A DNA stretch of 43,460 nt from Sedimentisphaerales bacterium (lineage in GTDB: Bacteria > Planctomycetota > Phycisphaerae > Sedimentisphaerales > Anaerobacaceae): assembly GCA_016933295.1 (NCBI GenBank), contig JAFGBG010000149.1, positions 1 through 43,460 of the forward strand, read 5' to 3'. Both the position numbers and the translations under genes were made by a program. Under the pieces are notes generated by a model, which saw nothing but the letters and a program-made list of their open reading frames with translations, made no database searches and had not been told where the DNA came from. This document shows positions 9,716 to 18,764 of this stretch, one piece after another; within the stretch, counting starts at the first letter, position 1; every line of letters begins with the position of its first letter.

Positions 9716-10855
9716 ATGGTTGGCATTGTATCACGGCCTGATACTCAAGAAAAGCTGGAGATTCTCAGTGCAGATGCCCAGTATGACCTTGCCTGTGCGT
9801 GCGGCACAAATAAAGACGAGCACCGGCGCCGGTCATCGGACGGTAAATGGATATACCCGGTAACACTTCCAAACGGAGGCAGAAGCACGCTGTTCAAGAC
9901 GTTAATGTCTAATACCTGCGGCAACGATTGTAAATATTGCCCGCTCAGAGAACAGATGGATATTCGCCGGTGTAGCCTTTTGCCGGAAGAAACTGCCGCA
10001 GTTTTCCTGAATTATTACAATCAGAAAAAGGTCTTTGGACTGTTCCTCAGCTCGGGGGTCATTCATTCGCCCGATGCGACAATGGATAGGCTTAATAGAG
10101 TTGCGGGGATATTGCGGCGAAAACACAATTTTAAAGGTTATATTCATTTGAAGATTATTCCAGGGGCGAGCGATGCGGCTATAGAACAGACCCTTTCACT
10201 TGCGAGTGCCGTATCGTTGAATATTGAAACACCCGGCAGAAGCAATCTCGAAAAACTATCGAAAAAGAAAAGATATATCGAAGATATAATTGAGCCAATC
10301 AAGCTTATAAGCAGGTTGACCTCGCGCGGAGCGAAATACGAAAGAGTAAGGCAAACGACACAGTTTATTGTCGGAGCCGCCGGAGAACGAGACAGCGAGA
10401 TTGTTAAGTATATGTATGGCCTTTACGAAAGATTGAGAATGCACAGGGTATATTTCAGTGCTTATCAAAGAGGATTGGGAGATAATTCGTTGTTCGGCGA
10501 AAAGCCGGATAATGAAAAGCCGGAGGGTATTCTAATTCGGGAGCATCGGTTGTACCAGGTCGATTTTCTGCTGCGTAAATACGGTTTCAAAGAATCGGAA
10601 ATTCTCTTCGATAACAATGGTAATCTTTCTTTAACCACCGATCCCAAGGAAGTCTGGGCTGCTAACCATCCTGAGATGTTTCCCGTAAATATAAATAAGG
10701 CCTCAAAATTGTCGCTTCTAAGAGTTCCCGGCCTTGGACCCGTAACGGTTAGGCGAATTTTGGAACAGAGAAAGCAGAGACAAATCAGGAGTATCGAAGA
10801 TATCGCACAGCCGGGGGGCAGATTGAAAAGGGCTAAAATGTATGTTATTTTTTGA
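9716..10855 (+). CDS. Putative DNA modification/repair radical SAM protein with C-terminal helix-hairpin-helix
   Basis: CGNDCKYC (CX3CX2C) cluster motif; N-terminus EKLEILSADAQYDLACA; C-terminal VNINKASKLSLLRVPGLGPVTVRRILEQR HhH. Resembles TIGR03916-type proteins from memory. Confidence 0.85.
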   Translation: MVGIVSRPDTQEKLEILSADAQYDLACACGTNKDEHRRRSSDGKWIYPVTLPNGGRSTLFKTLMSNTCGNDCKYCPLREQMDIRRCSLLPEETAAVFLNYYNQKKVFGLFLSSGVIHSPDATMDRLNRVAGILRRKHNFKGYIHLKIIPGASDAAIEQTLSLASAVSLNIETPGRSNLEKLSKKKRYIEDIIEPIKLISRLTSRGAKYERVRQTTQFIVGAAGERDSEIVKYMYGLYERLRMHRVYFSAYQRGLGDNSLFGEKPDNEKPEGILIREHRLYQVDFLLRKYGFKESEILFDNNGNLSLTTDPKEVWAANHPEMFPVNINKASKLSLLRVPGLGPVTVRRILEQRKQRQIRSIEDIAQPGGRLKRAKMYVIF

Positions 10856-11025
10856 ACGGAGTGATGAAATAAAAGACCGGCCGCAAGTCTTGTTTTTTCC
10901 TCAAAAATCAATCCGCGAAATCTTGCCTGTTTTAACTAATATTAGAAAGAAGAGGCTAATTTGCGAAAATTTATTGCATTTTTCGCCTTTTTCAATTAAT
11001 ATCGGCGTGAAAGAGGTTTTGGCAA

Positions 11026-11319
11026 ATGGATGAGCCGAGCAAAAATAGCAAAACAGGCAGTAAAACTTCCAGTAAGGTTGTGGATGATTTTGTCGGCGGT
11101 CTGAGTGATGAACACCGTATGCTGGTTGTGCTTAAGGCCCAGCTTTACGGTGGATCATGGGAACCTATGCTGGACGATTTGAAAAATCGCCTGGATGGTA
11201 AGCCTTATATTTTTAAGCTTGTCAATCGAATCAATGATGATATCGAACGCATTCGCGAAATGTGTGAATTCGAGAATGAGCACAATATTGACCTGGCGGA
11301 TTATGTTGAACTTTCATAA
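11026..11319 (+). CDS. Hypothetical protein (~97 aa)
   Basis: Intact charged ORF, no family recognised. Confidence 0.55.
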   Translation: MDEPSKNSKTGSKTSSKVVDDFVGGLSDEHRMLVVLKAQLYGGSWEPMLDDLKNRLDGKPYIFKLVNRINDDIERIREMCEFENEHNIDLADYVELS

Positions 11320-11373
11320 GGAATAAGAGCCGGAAATAACGGTCATTTTTTCTATGATAAATAAATCTGCATA

Positions 11374-11390
11374 TGCCGCACAATGCGGCA
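11374..11390. repeat. Perfect inverted repeat TGCCGCA-CAA-TGCGGCA
   Basis: Read directly; lies 35 nt upstream of the PQQ-like ORF. Function (terminator stem or operator) unknown. Confidence 0.6.
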
Positions 11391-11424
11391 ATTAAACAAC
11401 AATCTATTGTGAGGAGCTTGTAAA

Positions 11425-12537
11425 ATGCAAAGAATATTTAGATGCGGCTTTTTCTTAATCATGTTGGTAGCAATATTATCTCCGCTACAGATTGGTTTGG
11501 CTGCACAGGATAATAAGGAGAGTTTTGTTTCGCCGGAATTACTTGAACAGGCCGGATTCAAAATAATTTGGGACATTGTCATGCCGGTCAAACCGGGGGA
11601 GAGCCTCCAAAAACTTCAGATTTTTGGTGATAATATTTATGCGATCTCTGATAAAAATTATATGCTTTGTCTTGACAGGAATAACCGCGACAAAATATTT
11701 GCGAAAAATATCTACCTTGAAGGTTTGAGGATTGAGAAAGTTTGTTTTTATAAAGATAAGCTGTTAACTGTAGCAGGCAGTCGCCTTTTTGAAATAGACC
11801 CGAATACGGGAATTGAACATAGCGAGGTTAAGCTCGATTTCGGTATAATTTGTCCCGCGGCACGTAATGATTCTTATATCTACATAAGCGGAGCAGATCG
11901 GCGTTTGCATACACTGAGAGTGGAAGATAAGACTCAGGTCTTTAATGTGGCCGCGGATAACGATTCTTTGATAACGACGGTATATGCCGACAATACATTT
12001 GTCGTATTCGGGACCGACCGGGGGAATGTTATCAGTGTTGCACCTGATAATAATGTGCGGCTGTGGCAGTTTAACGCCTCGGATGCGATTGCCGGTCAGA
12101 TTGTTAAAGACGGGCAGTCTCTTTATTTCGCCAGCAGGGACATGAATATTTACAGGTTGGATATTGTTGATCCGCCGGAGTATCGGAGACTTGCCTGGAA
12201 ATATCCTGCGGATGGAATCCTCAATTCTACCCCAATTGTGACATCGGAGGTTTTATATCAGGTTGTTTATGACAGAGGATTAACGGCGATTAAAAAGAAC
12301 GACGGCACTCTTTTATGGTCGTTGCCGGGGGGAACCGGTTTCCTTTCCGAAGGTAAAGGAAAAGCCTATCTGATTGCAAGGAACGGAACACTCGTGGTAA
12401 TGGACAATGATAAAAGAAGAAAATTGCAGTCTGTGAATTTTGCCGGTGTTTCGATACATGCGGTTAATTTGACGGATTCCAAAATTTATATCGCAAATAA
12501 AGCGGGTCGTATCGCCTGCTTGCAGCCTGTCGATTAG
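11425..12537 (+). CDS. Secreted PQQ-like beta-propeller repeat protein
   Basis: Signal peptide; propeller-blade patterns such as LLWSLPGGTGFLSEGKGKAYLIARNGTLVVMD. Confidence 0.72.
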   Translation: MQRIFRCGFFLIMLVAILSPLQIGLAAQDNKESFVSPELLEQAGFKIIWDIVMPVKPGESLQKLQIFGDNIYAISDKNYMLCLDRNNRDKIFAKNIYLEGLRIEKVCFYKDKLLTVAGSRLFEIDPNTGIEHSEVKLDFGIICPAARNDSYIYISGADRRLHTLRVEDKTQVFNVAADNDSLITTVYADNTFVVFGTDRGNVISVAPDNNVRLWQFNASDAIAGQIVKDGQSLYFASRDMNIYRLDIVDPPEYRRLAWKYPADGILNSTPIVTSEVLYQVVYDRGLTAIKKNDGTLLWSLPGGTGFLSEGKGKAYLIARNGTLVVMDNDKRRKLQSVNFAGVSIHAVNLTDSKIYIANKAGRIACLQPVD

Positions 12538-12585
12538 AAAATGATGATATGACAACATAGTGTTCGGGAAGGAGAAAGCATACAA

Positions 12586-14196
12586 ATGGATGTGAAGATT
12601 AAAACGGCATTGATAAGTGTATCTGATAAGAGCGACGTTGTTGATTTCGCAAAAAAACTCGGCGGGTTGGGAGTGAAGATTATTAGCACGGGAGGGACGG
12701 CGAAAAAGCTCAGTAACGAAGGGCTGGATGTTATTGGGATAGAGTCGGTGACGGGTTTTCCCGAGATGATGGACGGAAGGGTGAAAACACTTCATCCGAA
12801 AATACACGGCGCCCTGTTGGGTCTTCGTGACAATGCCGAACACGCATCGGCAATGGAACGTCACGATATTGAGCCGATTGATTTGGTTTGCGTGAACCTT
12901 TATCCGTTTGAACAAACGGTAGCCAAAGCCGATTGCACGCTGGCCGAGGCGATTGAAAATATAGATATAGGCGGACCGAGCATGATACGTTCGGCCGCGA
13001 AAAATCACAAGTATGTGACTGTGGTAACCGATCCCGATCAATACGAAACTATTATCAGGGAATTGGAGGAAAACAATGGGGCCGTGACCGAGCAGACTCG
13101 CAGCGATTTCGCAAGGATTGCCTTTAGCCTGACGGCTTCGTATGATGCCGCGATATCGAAATATCTGAATTCCAAAGCGGCTATCGAGTATCCCGAGCGC
13201 ATTTCGATTGCCGTAAAGAAGGATGCATTGCTGCGTTACGGCGAAAATCCCCATCAGAGTGCGGCATACTACAAATTGCCGGCAAGCGGCGAAACTTCCG
13301 TAAGCAGCGGCAGATTGCTGGAAGGCGGAACGGCTATCAGCTTCAATAACCTCATGGATACCAATGCGGCTTTCGAGCTGGTAAAAGAATTTGCCGAACC
13401 CGCGGCGGTTGTTGTTAAGCATATGAATCCCTGCGGCTGTGCCGTTGATGATAATATTTGCCAGGCCTATCGCAAGGCTTACGAAGGCGATGTTGTCAGT
13501 GCTTTCGGCGGAATTATCGCTTTGAACAGAAAAGTTGACATCGAGCTGGCACAGACAATCATGGAATCGTACAGTCGATTCGGCAAGGCCCTTGGCGCCG
13601 GCGGATTTTTTGCCGAGGTCATCATCGCGCCGGAATTCGATAAAGACGCAATCGAGATAATCCGGACGCTGAAAGCCTGGGGCTCCAGGGTGCGCCTCGT
13701 CGAGACAGGGCCGATCGACAGGGCCACAATCAACGGCGGTGAATATGATGTTCGTTGTATTGTCGGCGGATTGCTCCTCCAAAAGAGAGACCTCGTCGGC
13801 TGGGAGCCGGATCTGTTGATGTATCCGACAAAAGCCAGACCCACTAAAGAACAGCTTGAAAATCTGCGGATCGCCTGGCTTGCCGCCAAACATACGAAAA
13901 GTAATACTATTGTTCTGGTAAAGAACAAAAAAGTCATCGGTGTCGGCGCCGGGCAGATGAACCGTGTCGAGTCCGGCCTGATTTCGTTCAAACATGCCGG
14001 CGATGAATCAAGGGGCTGCGTGATGGCTTCGGATGCCTTTTTCCCGTTCCCGGACAATGTTGATAATGCCGCCAAAGCCGGTGTTGCCGCGATTGTTCAG
14101 CCCGGCGGCTCAAAAAAGGACGATGAAGTTATCGCCGCCGCAGATAAACATAAAATCGCGATGGTATTTACCGGCAAACGGCATTTTAAGCATTAA
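12586..14196 (+). CDS. purH: Bifunctional AICAR transformylase/IMP cyclohydrolase
   Basis: [33 protein letters not shown] and AICARFT C-terminal [30 protein letters not shown]. Confidence 0.96.
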   Translation: MDVKIKTALISVSDKSDVVDFAKKLGGLGVKIISTGGTAKKLSNEGLDVIGIESVTGFPEMMDGRVKTLHPKIHGALLGLRDNAEHASAMERHDIEPIDLVCVNLYPFEQTVAKADCTLAEAIENIDIGGPSMIRSAAKNHKYVTVVTDPDQYETIIRELEENNGAVTEQTRSDFARIAFSLTASYDAAISKYLNSKAAIEYPERISIAVKKDALLRYGENPHQSAAYYKLPASGETSVSSGRLLEGGTAISFNNLMDTNAAFELVKEFAEPAAVVVKHMNPCGCAVDDNICQAYRKAYEGDVVSAFGGIIALNRKVDIELAQTIMESYSRFGKALGAGGFFAEVIIAPEFDKDAIEIIRTLKAWGSRVRLVETGPIDRATINGGEYDVRCIVGGLLLQKRDLVGWEPDLLMYPTKARPTKEQLENLRIAWLAAKHTKSNTIVLVKNKKVIGVGAGQMNRVESGLISFKHAGDESRGCVMASDAFFPFPDNVDNAAKAGVAAIVQPGGSKKDDEVIAAADKHKIAMVFTGKRHFKH

Positions 14197-14252
14197 ACTA
14201 ATCGTTTTTTATAGCATAATGCTAAAAGTCGTTTTTGGTGAAAATATTATTT

Positions 14253-14290
14253 GGCGCCCGTGTATTTATTCGACGGGCGCCAATTTTTTA
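14253..14290 (+). terminator. Rho-independent terminator downstream of purH
   Basis: GGCGCCCGT...ACGGGCGCC 9-bp perfect stem followed by AATTTTTTA. Confidence 0.85.
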
Positions 14291-14297
14291 TAGCAGT

Positions 14298-15611
14298 TTA
14301 TTTTCCGCCGAGAACCGTCACATCCGGAGGCTGAATCAAGCGCATTTGACGACTTATTCTGTCACGCCATATAATCGCTTCACGGAGATTTTGCTTGGCA
14401 ATATCCGCCTTGAGTGACAGCAGCTCGTGGTCGTCGGATTTATTTAGCCAATGTTCCGCTTCTTCGAGCTGGCGGGTAAGAGCGGCAATTTTTGCCTTGT
14501 TTTGGGTTGCTCGTATCGAGCGATCGGCCAATTCCCGGTTCAAAGATTCGATCAGGCCACCGCCGGCGGTTCTATTCATTTGCTCTCGTCGTTGTGCCAG
14601 CTCTATTCTAGCTCTGGCAAGTTTTTGCTCTGCTTCTGAAAGAGTTTCTCTACTCGCCACTCCTTGTTCGACAAGCTTTTTTGCCGCTTCTAACTGTTGT
14701 CTTTGATGTTCTATTATTTGCTGCATTTCATTTGTGATATCGTCTTTTAAGGCCTGTTCTTTTAGTCTCCTCTGTGTTTCGGCGATTCTGTTTGTGATTG
14801 CATCGACCATAACCGTATCGGAGGCCTGTTCCATCTTGGTATTTTGTAGCTCGCGACGCAAATCCGTAATATTGCCGAGTATGTTGTCTTTATCGAGGAT
14901 ACGAGAGCCGGCGTTGTCTCGAAGCCTTGCCTGCATTTGGTTTAATTCGTTTTCTGTTCTTGATACTTCCTCTTCGGCAAGTTGAAGCCGGCTGCCGAGC
15001 CTGGTCAGGTATTCATTACCTGCATGTTTCAGAGCCGAGTCCAAATTTTCAATGACGGCGTTCATAAATTCCACCGCTACCGGTTTGACGTCCGCACCTA
15101 TATCGAGATTAACTACAATCCTTAAGAGAATCATCTGCTCGGTTGTAATACTCAAAGGTTGCCTAACTATTTGTCTGCCTGGACTACGTCGCGGCCTGGA
15201 TCTGCCTGGTGCAAGATCCATTCCCCGACCTCCCATTTCCTGCATCATCATCTGAAAGTCGTACTCGCTCATCTCATCCTCATCCTGAGGTGAATCTTCT
15301 AAAGGTCCCGGTTGCATCATATCGGCTTCGTCGGCTAACCATTCGATTTGCAGGGCTTGCTCTAAATCTAAGGTTTCTTCAGGTGATAGCTGTCCGAATA
15401 TATCTCGGGCTGCCTTTCCGAAGACACCGGAGCTGTGCAACAGATAAACGATTGTTGTATCATCGAGCGGCAGAATTGCCGGATCGGATATGATCTTTAT
15501 CAAACAGCTTGCGTAGCGTGTGTTGGAAATTTGCGATTCGTCTGATACGGCGGTTCCTGTCGTCAATAAAACAATTGCCATGATTACGATAATATGTTTT
15601 GCTGTTTCCAT
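14298..15611 (-). CDS. Exported coiled-coil protein, third gene of ECF sigma operon
   Basis: Signal peptide and long coiled coil; RBS AAAGGAG upstream of ATG; overlaps the preceding ORF by 28 nt. Confidence 0.7.
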   Translation of the reverse strand: METAKHIIVIMAIVLLTTGTAVSDESQISNTRYASCLIKIISDPAILPLDDTTIVYLLHSSGVFGKAARDIFGQLSPEETLDLEQALQIEWLADEADMMQPGPLEDSPQDEDEMSEYDFQMMMQEMGGRGMDLAPGRSRPRRSPGRQIVRQPLSITTEQMILLRIVVNLDIGADVKPVAVEFMNAVIENLDSALKHAGNEYLTRLGSRLQLAEEEVSRTENELNQMQARLRDNAGSRILDKDNILGNITDLRRELQNTKMEQASDTVMVDAITNRIAETQRRLKEQALKDDITNEMQQIIEHQRQQLEAAKKLVEQGVASRETLSEAEQKLARARIELAQRREQMNRTAGGGLIESLNRELADRSIRATQNKAKIAALTRQLEEAEHWLNKSDDHELLSLKADIAKQNLREAIIWRDRISRQMRLIQPPDVTVLGGK

Positions 15612-16195
15612 TTAAGGTCTCCTTTCAAATTGATTTTGCCGGATTGTTGTTCTTTGATTTGTACCAGGCGCTGCCGGGCGACTTGTGCCCATTGGTTTTC
15701 GGGAAATAGTTGGATAACTCTTTTATACGTCTCTACTGCGGATTCGGTCTGATTGAGCTCAAGGTAAAGCCTGTCGGCCTGATAAACGAGTATAAAAGCC
15801 GTTTTATCAACTTGTTGCTGAACTTCTTCGAGAGGATCCGGCATGCTTGCCAGTCTGACTTCAAGCTCATTAAGGCGGTTTTGACTTTGTTCGGTTTCGA
15901 GTATCTCATGGATAAGACTAACCGCCGCATCGGTGCTTGCCTGGAGCTGTTTGATTTGGCTCTCGAGTGATGCGATTTTTTCCTGCTGGTCCGGAGCCTG
16001 AGTTTTTATTGAAAGATTCAAAATTCCGGCGGCAATCAATATAGCGGCAGCAGCGGCAAGAGGCCCTTTTGAAAGTAATTTACGCCTATAATTTGCCCGC
16101 CGGCGAATCTCGGAGAAATTCACGGTAACCGGCTCCGGCGGCCCGGCGGCACGGTCTGCTTCTTGTAGCAGGTTTTTAAGTTTGTCTTCTGTCAT
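15584..16195 (-). CDS. Single-TM protein with C-terminal TPR-like segment; probable anti-sigma/regulatory partner
   Basis: MTEDKLKNLLQEADRAAGPPEP cytoplasmic N-terminus, one TM (GPLAAAAAILIAAGILNL), TPR-like TESAVETYKRVIQLFPENQWAQVARQRL; starts 3 nt after the sigma stop. Confidence 0.65.
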   Translation of the reverse strand: MTEDKLKNLLQEADRAAGPPEPVTVNFSEIRRRANYRRKLLSKGPLAAAAAILIAAGILNLSIKTQAPDQQEKIASLESQIKQLQASTDAAVSLIHEILETEQSQNRLNELEVRLASMPDPLEEVQQQVDKTAFILVYQADRLYLELNQTESAVETYKRVIQLFPENQWAQVARQRLVQIKEQQSGKINLKGDLKWKQQNILS

Positions 16196-16198
16196 AAA

Positions 16199-16756
16199 TC
16201 ATTTCCCCATTAATTCCGTCAGGGTCTGTTTTAATCGTTCTCTGGCGCGGCTCAGCCGGACCTGAAGGGTATTTTGGGATATTCCTAAAATCCGACTTAT
16301 TTGTTCTGTTGGAAGCTCCTGCAGATACTTTAATACCACCGCTTCACGATATTTGGCCGGTAAGGCCGCTACGGCGTTACGGATATGCTCGAATGTTTCG
16401 GCTTTCATTAGTTCGCTGTGAGCGCCTTTACCCGATGGCATAGGAATCTTGTCCTTGTCCTGTGGAGGCCTTCGTAATCGCAGCATGCGTTTGTATTTGT
16501 AACTGCGGCATTTATTTATTGTTATGGTAAAGAGCCAGGTCCTGAGACTACAGTCGTGGCGGAATTTTTTCAGGCCCAAAAATGCCGCGAGAAAAATTTC
16601 CTGCGTTATATCTTCGACATCTGAGGGCCAGCCGAGCAGACGATTTGCGAGCGCGGCGACATCGGCGGAGTATAGCTCAATAATACTCTCAAAAGCAGAT
16701 TCATTACTTTGGCTGAACTGTTCGACCAAAAGTTCATCGTTAATCGTCTCGGCCAT
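16199..16756 (-). CDS. RNA polymerase sigma factor, ECF (sigma-70 family)
   Basis: Region 2 (WPSDVEDITQEIFLAAFLGLKKFRHDCSLRTWLFTITINKCRSYKYKR) and region 4 (YREAVVLKYLQELPTEQISRILGISQNTLQVRLSRARERLK). Start MAETINDELL preferred over the upstream ORF start. Confidence 0.92.
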   Translation of the reverse strand: MAETINDELLVEQFSQSNESAFESIIELYSADVAALANRLLGWPSDVEDITQEIFLAAFLGLKKFRHDCSLRTWLFTITINKCRSYKYKRMLRLRRPPQDKDKIPMPSGKGAHSELMKAETFEHIRNAVAALPAKYREAVVLKYLQELPTEQISRILGISQNTLQVRLSRARERLKQTLTELMGK

Positions 16757-17346
16757 AACCGATATATTAGACTGACAATTGCGTGAAACCTTACAAAAAA
16801 ACCGTTTTATTCGGCAAAATGTCCGATTTTCGCCCATTTTCGCAAAATTGGCTTCGTTTTTTCAACTCACTTTCAAATCTCTTTCGATTTGAAAGGCACA
16901 AAGGTCCAAAGATCCATAGGCACAGAGAAATATTCCGCCCCAACAGTAACATAACCATCTTGATATCAAGCACTTATGCAACTTTCCCCTAACCGCTATC
17001 CGCTGATCGCTAAGTAAAAATGGGTTCGTTTTTTCAAATAGCTTCGTAGAACGTATATCGTATGTAGTATGTCTTAAAAACGCGTTTTTCTTTAGTTTTT
17101 CATATCGGAATCGTAATTTTGGTTGTTTGTGAGTATTTTGTTTTGAAAATTTGAATTTGTTTAGGATTTCGAAATTAGTGCTTCCGATTTATGACTGAAT
17201 TGTGACTTATGCCCCGCCGAATTTGATGATTTACTATATTCAATTGTTAAGTAAATATCTTACACCATTCCGGCGAAAACGCAAGGAAAATCCGCGATTT
17301 TGTCCGGAATTTCTTTTTCATCAATTATTCTAAGCTGAAACAGGCT

Positions 17347-18729
17347 CTATTTTGGGGGATTATGCAGGCTCAGTCCGAAGGCGTCTTCGGCGGCTTCCTT
17401 GAGCACCTCCGAAACAGTCGGGTGCGGGAAGGTTATCTCGGTGATTTTTTCCGTACTGCCGATGAGTGTTCTTGCCGCTCCGATTAGTTCGGTAACGATT
17501 GAGCCGACCATCGAGACGCCGAGAATCTTATTAGTGGAATTATCCCTGACGACCCTGATTTCGCCGGTCGTTTCGTTATGAGCGAGGCTTCTGCCGTTTG
17601 CTCTGAAAAAGGCCTTACCAACGGAAATATCGAGTCCTTCGGAGTTACATGCCTCTTCCGTCTTGCCGACAGAAGCGATTTCCGGGAAAGTATAGACCGC
17701 TCGGGGGATAAGGCTGTAGTCGGCGATTTCCTCGTCGCCACCGGTTGCGTTAGCAGCGGCGACCTCGGCTTCGGCGAAAGCCCCGTGCGCCAGATATGTT
17801 GTTCCTACGGCATCGCCGATGGCATATAAGCCGGGAATGTTGGTTTGCATTTTTTTATCGATGGCAATAACCGCTCCGTTCATCTTCAGATTCAGGGCAT
17901 CGATGGTTTCTTTATCGACGGTGGCTTTTCGTCCGACCGAAATAAGCACTTTTTCGGCCTCGATTTGACGGCCGCTTTCGAGAGCAACTTTTGCCGGGAC
18001 GGCGGTTTTATCGACCGAGACGACTTTTTGGCTCGTAAGAGATTCTATGCCAAGCTTTTTGAACTCTCGTTCCATCAGGCGTCCGACCCACGCATCTTCC
18101 ATGGGAATCAGGCTGGAAAGGGCTTCGACGATTGTTACCTTTGTGCCCATAGCGGCATAAACGCAGGCCATTTCGCAGCCTATAACGCCGCCGCCTACAA
18201 TGACCATCGAGCCGGGTATCTGCTCCAGGCTCAGTGCCTCTTTACTGCTGATTACAGTCTTGCCGTCGAAAGGTATCGATGGTATCTGGACGGGCGTCGA
18301 GCCTGTCGCAAGGATTATATTCTCGGCTTCGATTTGTGCCGAAGAGGCGTCGGATTCTACGTTGATTTTGCCCGGCGCGGTAACAATAGCTTTTCCGGCG
18401 AAAATTTTAATCTTATTGCTCTGGATAAGCCCGGTCAGGCCTTTGCGAAAACCGGCTACGACCGCATCTTTTCTTTTCTGGATATTCGGCCAGTTGGGAA
18501 CAGCCGACTGGACATCGACTCCCATAAGCGAGGCGTGCTTCATCAGGAGCAGAACGTGAGCCGATGCGAGAAGTGTTTTGGAAGGAATACATCCGCAGTT
18601 CAGGCATGTGCCGCCTATGAAGCTTTTTTCGACGACGGCTACCGTAGCTCCTTTTTGAGCACATCTTATAGCGGCCGAATACCCGCCGGGACCGCTGCCG
18701 ATTACGACGACATCAAATTTTTCCGACAT
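17347..18729 (-). CDS. lpdA: Dihydrolipoyl dehydrogenase
   Basis: FAD-binding GSGPGGYSAAIRCAQKGA, redox GGTCLNCGCIPSK, C-terminal HPTVSE. Confidence 0.93.
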   Translation of the reverse strand: MSEKFDVVVIGSGPGGYSAAIRCAQKGATVAVVEKSFIGGTCLNCGCIPSKTLLASAHVLLLMKHASLMGVDVQSAVPNWPNIQKRKDAVVAGFRKGLTGLIQSNKIKIFAGKAIVTAPGKINVESDASSAQIEAENIILATGSTPVQIPSIPFDGKTVISSKEALSLEQIPGSMVIVGGGVIGCEMACVYAAMGTKVTIVEALSSLIPMEDAWVGRLMEREFKKLGIESLTSQKVVSVDKTAVPAKVALESGRQIEAEKVLISVGRKATVDKETIDALNLKMNGAVIAIDKKMQTNIPGLYAIGDAVGTTYLAHGAFAEAEVAAANATGGDEEIADYSLIPRAVYTFPEIASVGKTEEACNSEGLDISVGKAFFRANGRSLAHNETTGEIRVVRDNSTNKILGVSMVGSIVTELIGAARTLIGSTEKITEITFPHPTVSEVLKEAAEDAFGLSLHNPPK

Positions 18730-18764
18730 AATAAAACCTCATTTATATTTGGTGGATTATTAGA

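Noticed and set aside
12313-13995. 560-aa ORF antisense to purH
   Set aside because: Shadow ORF opposite a clear purH gene; no recognisable domain and codon pattern is a mirror of the sense gene.
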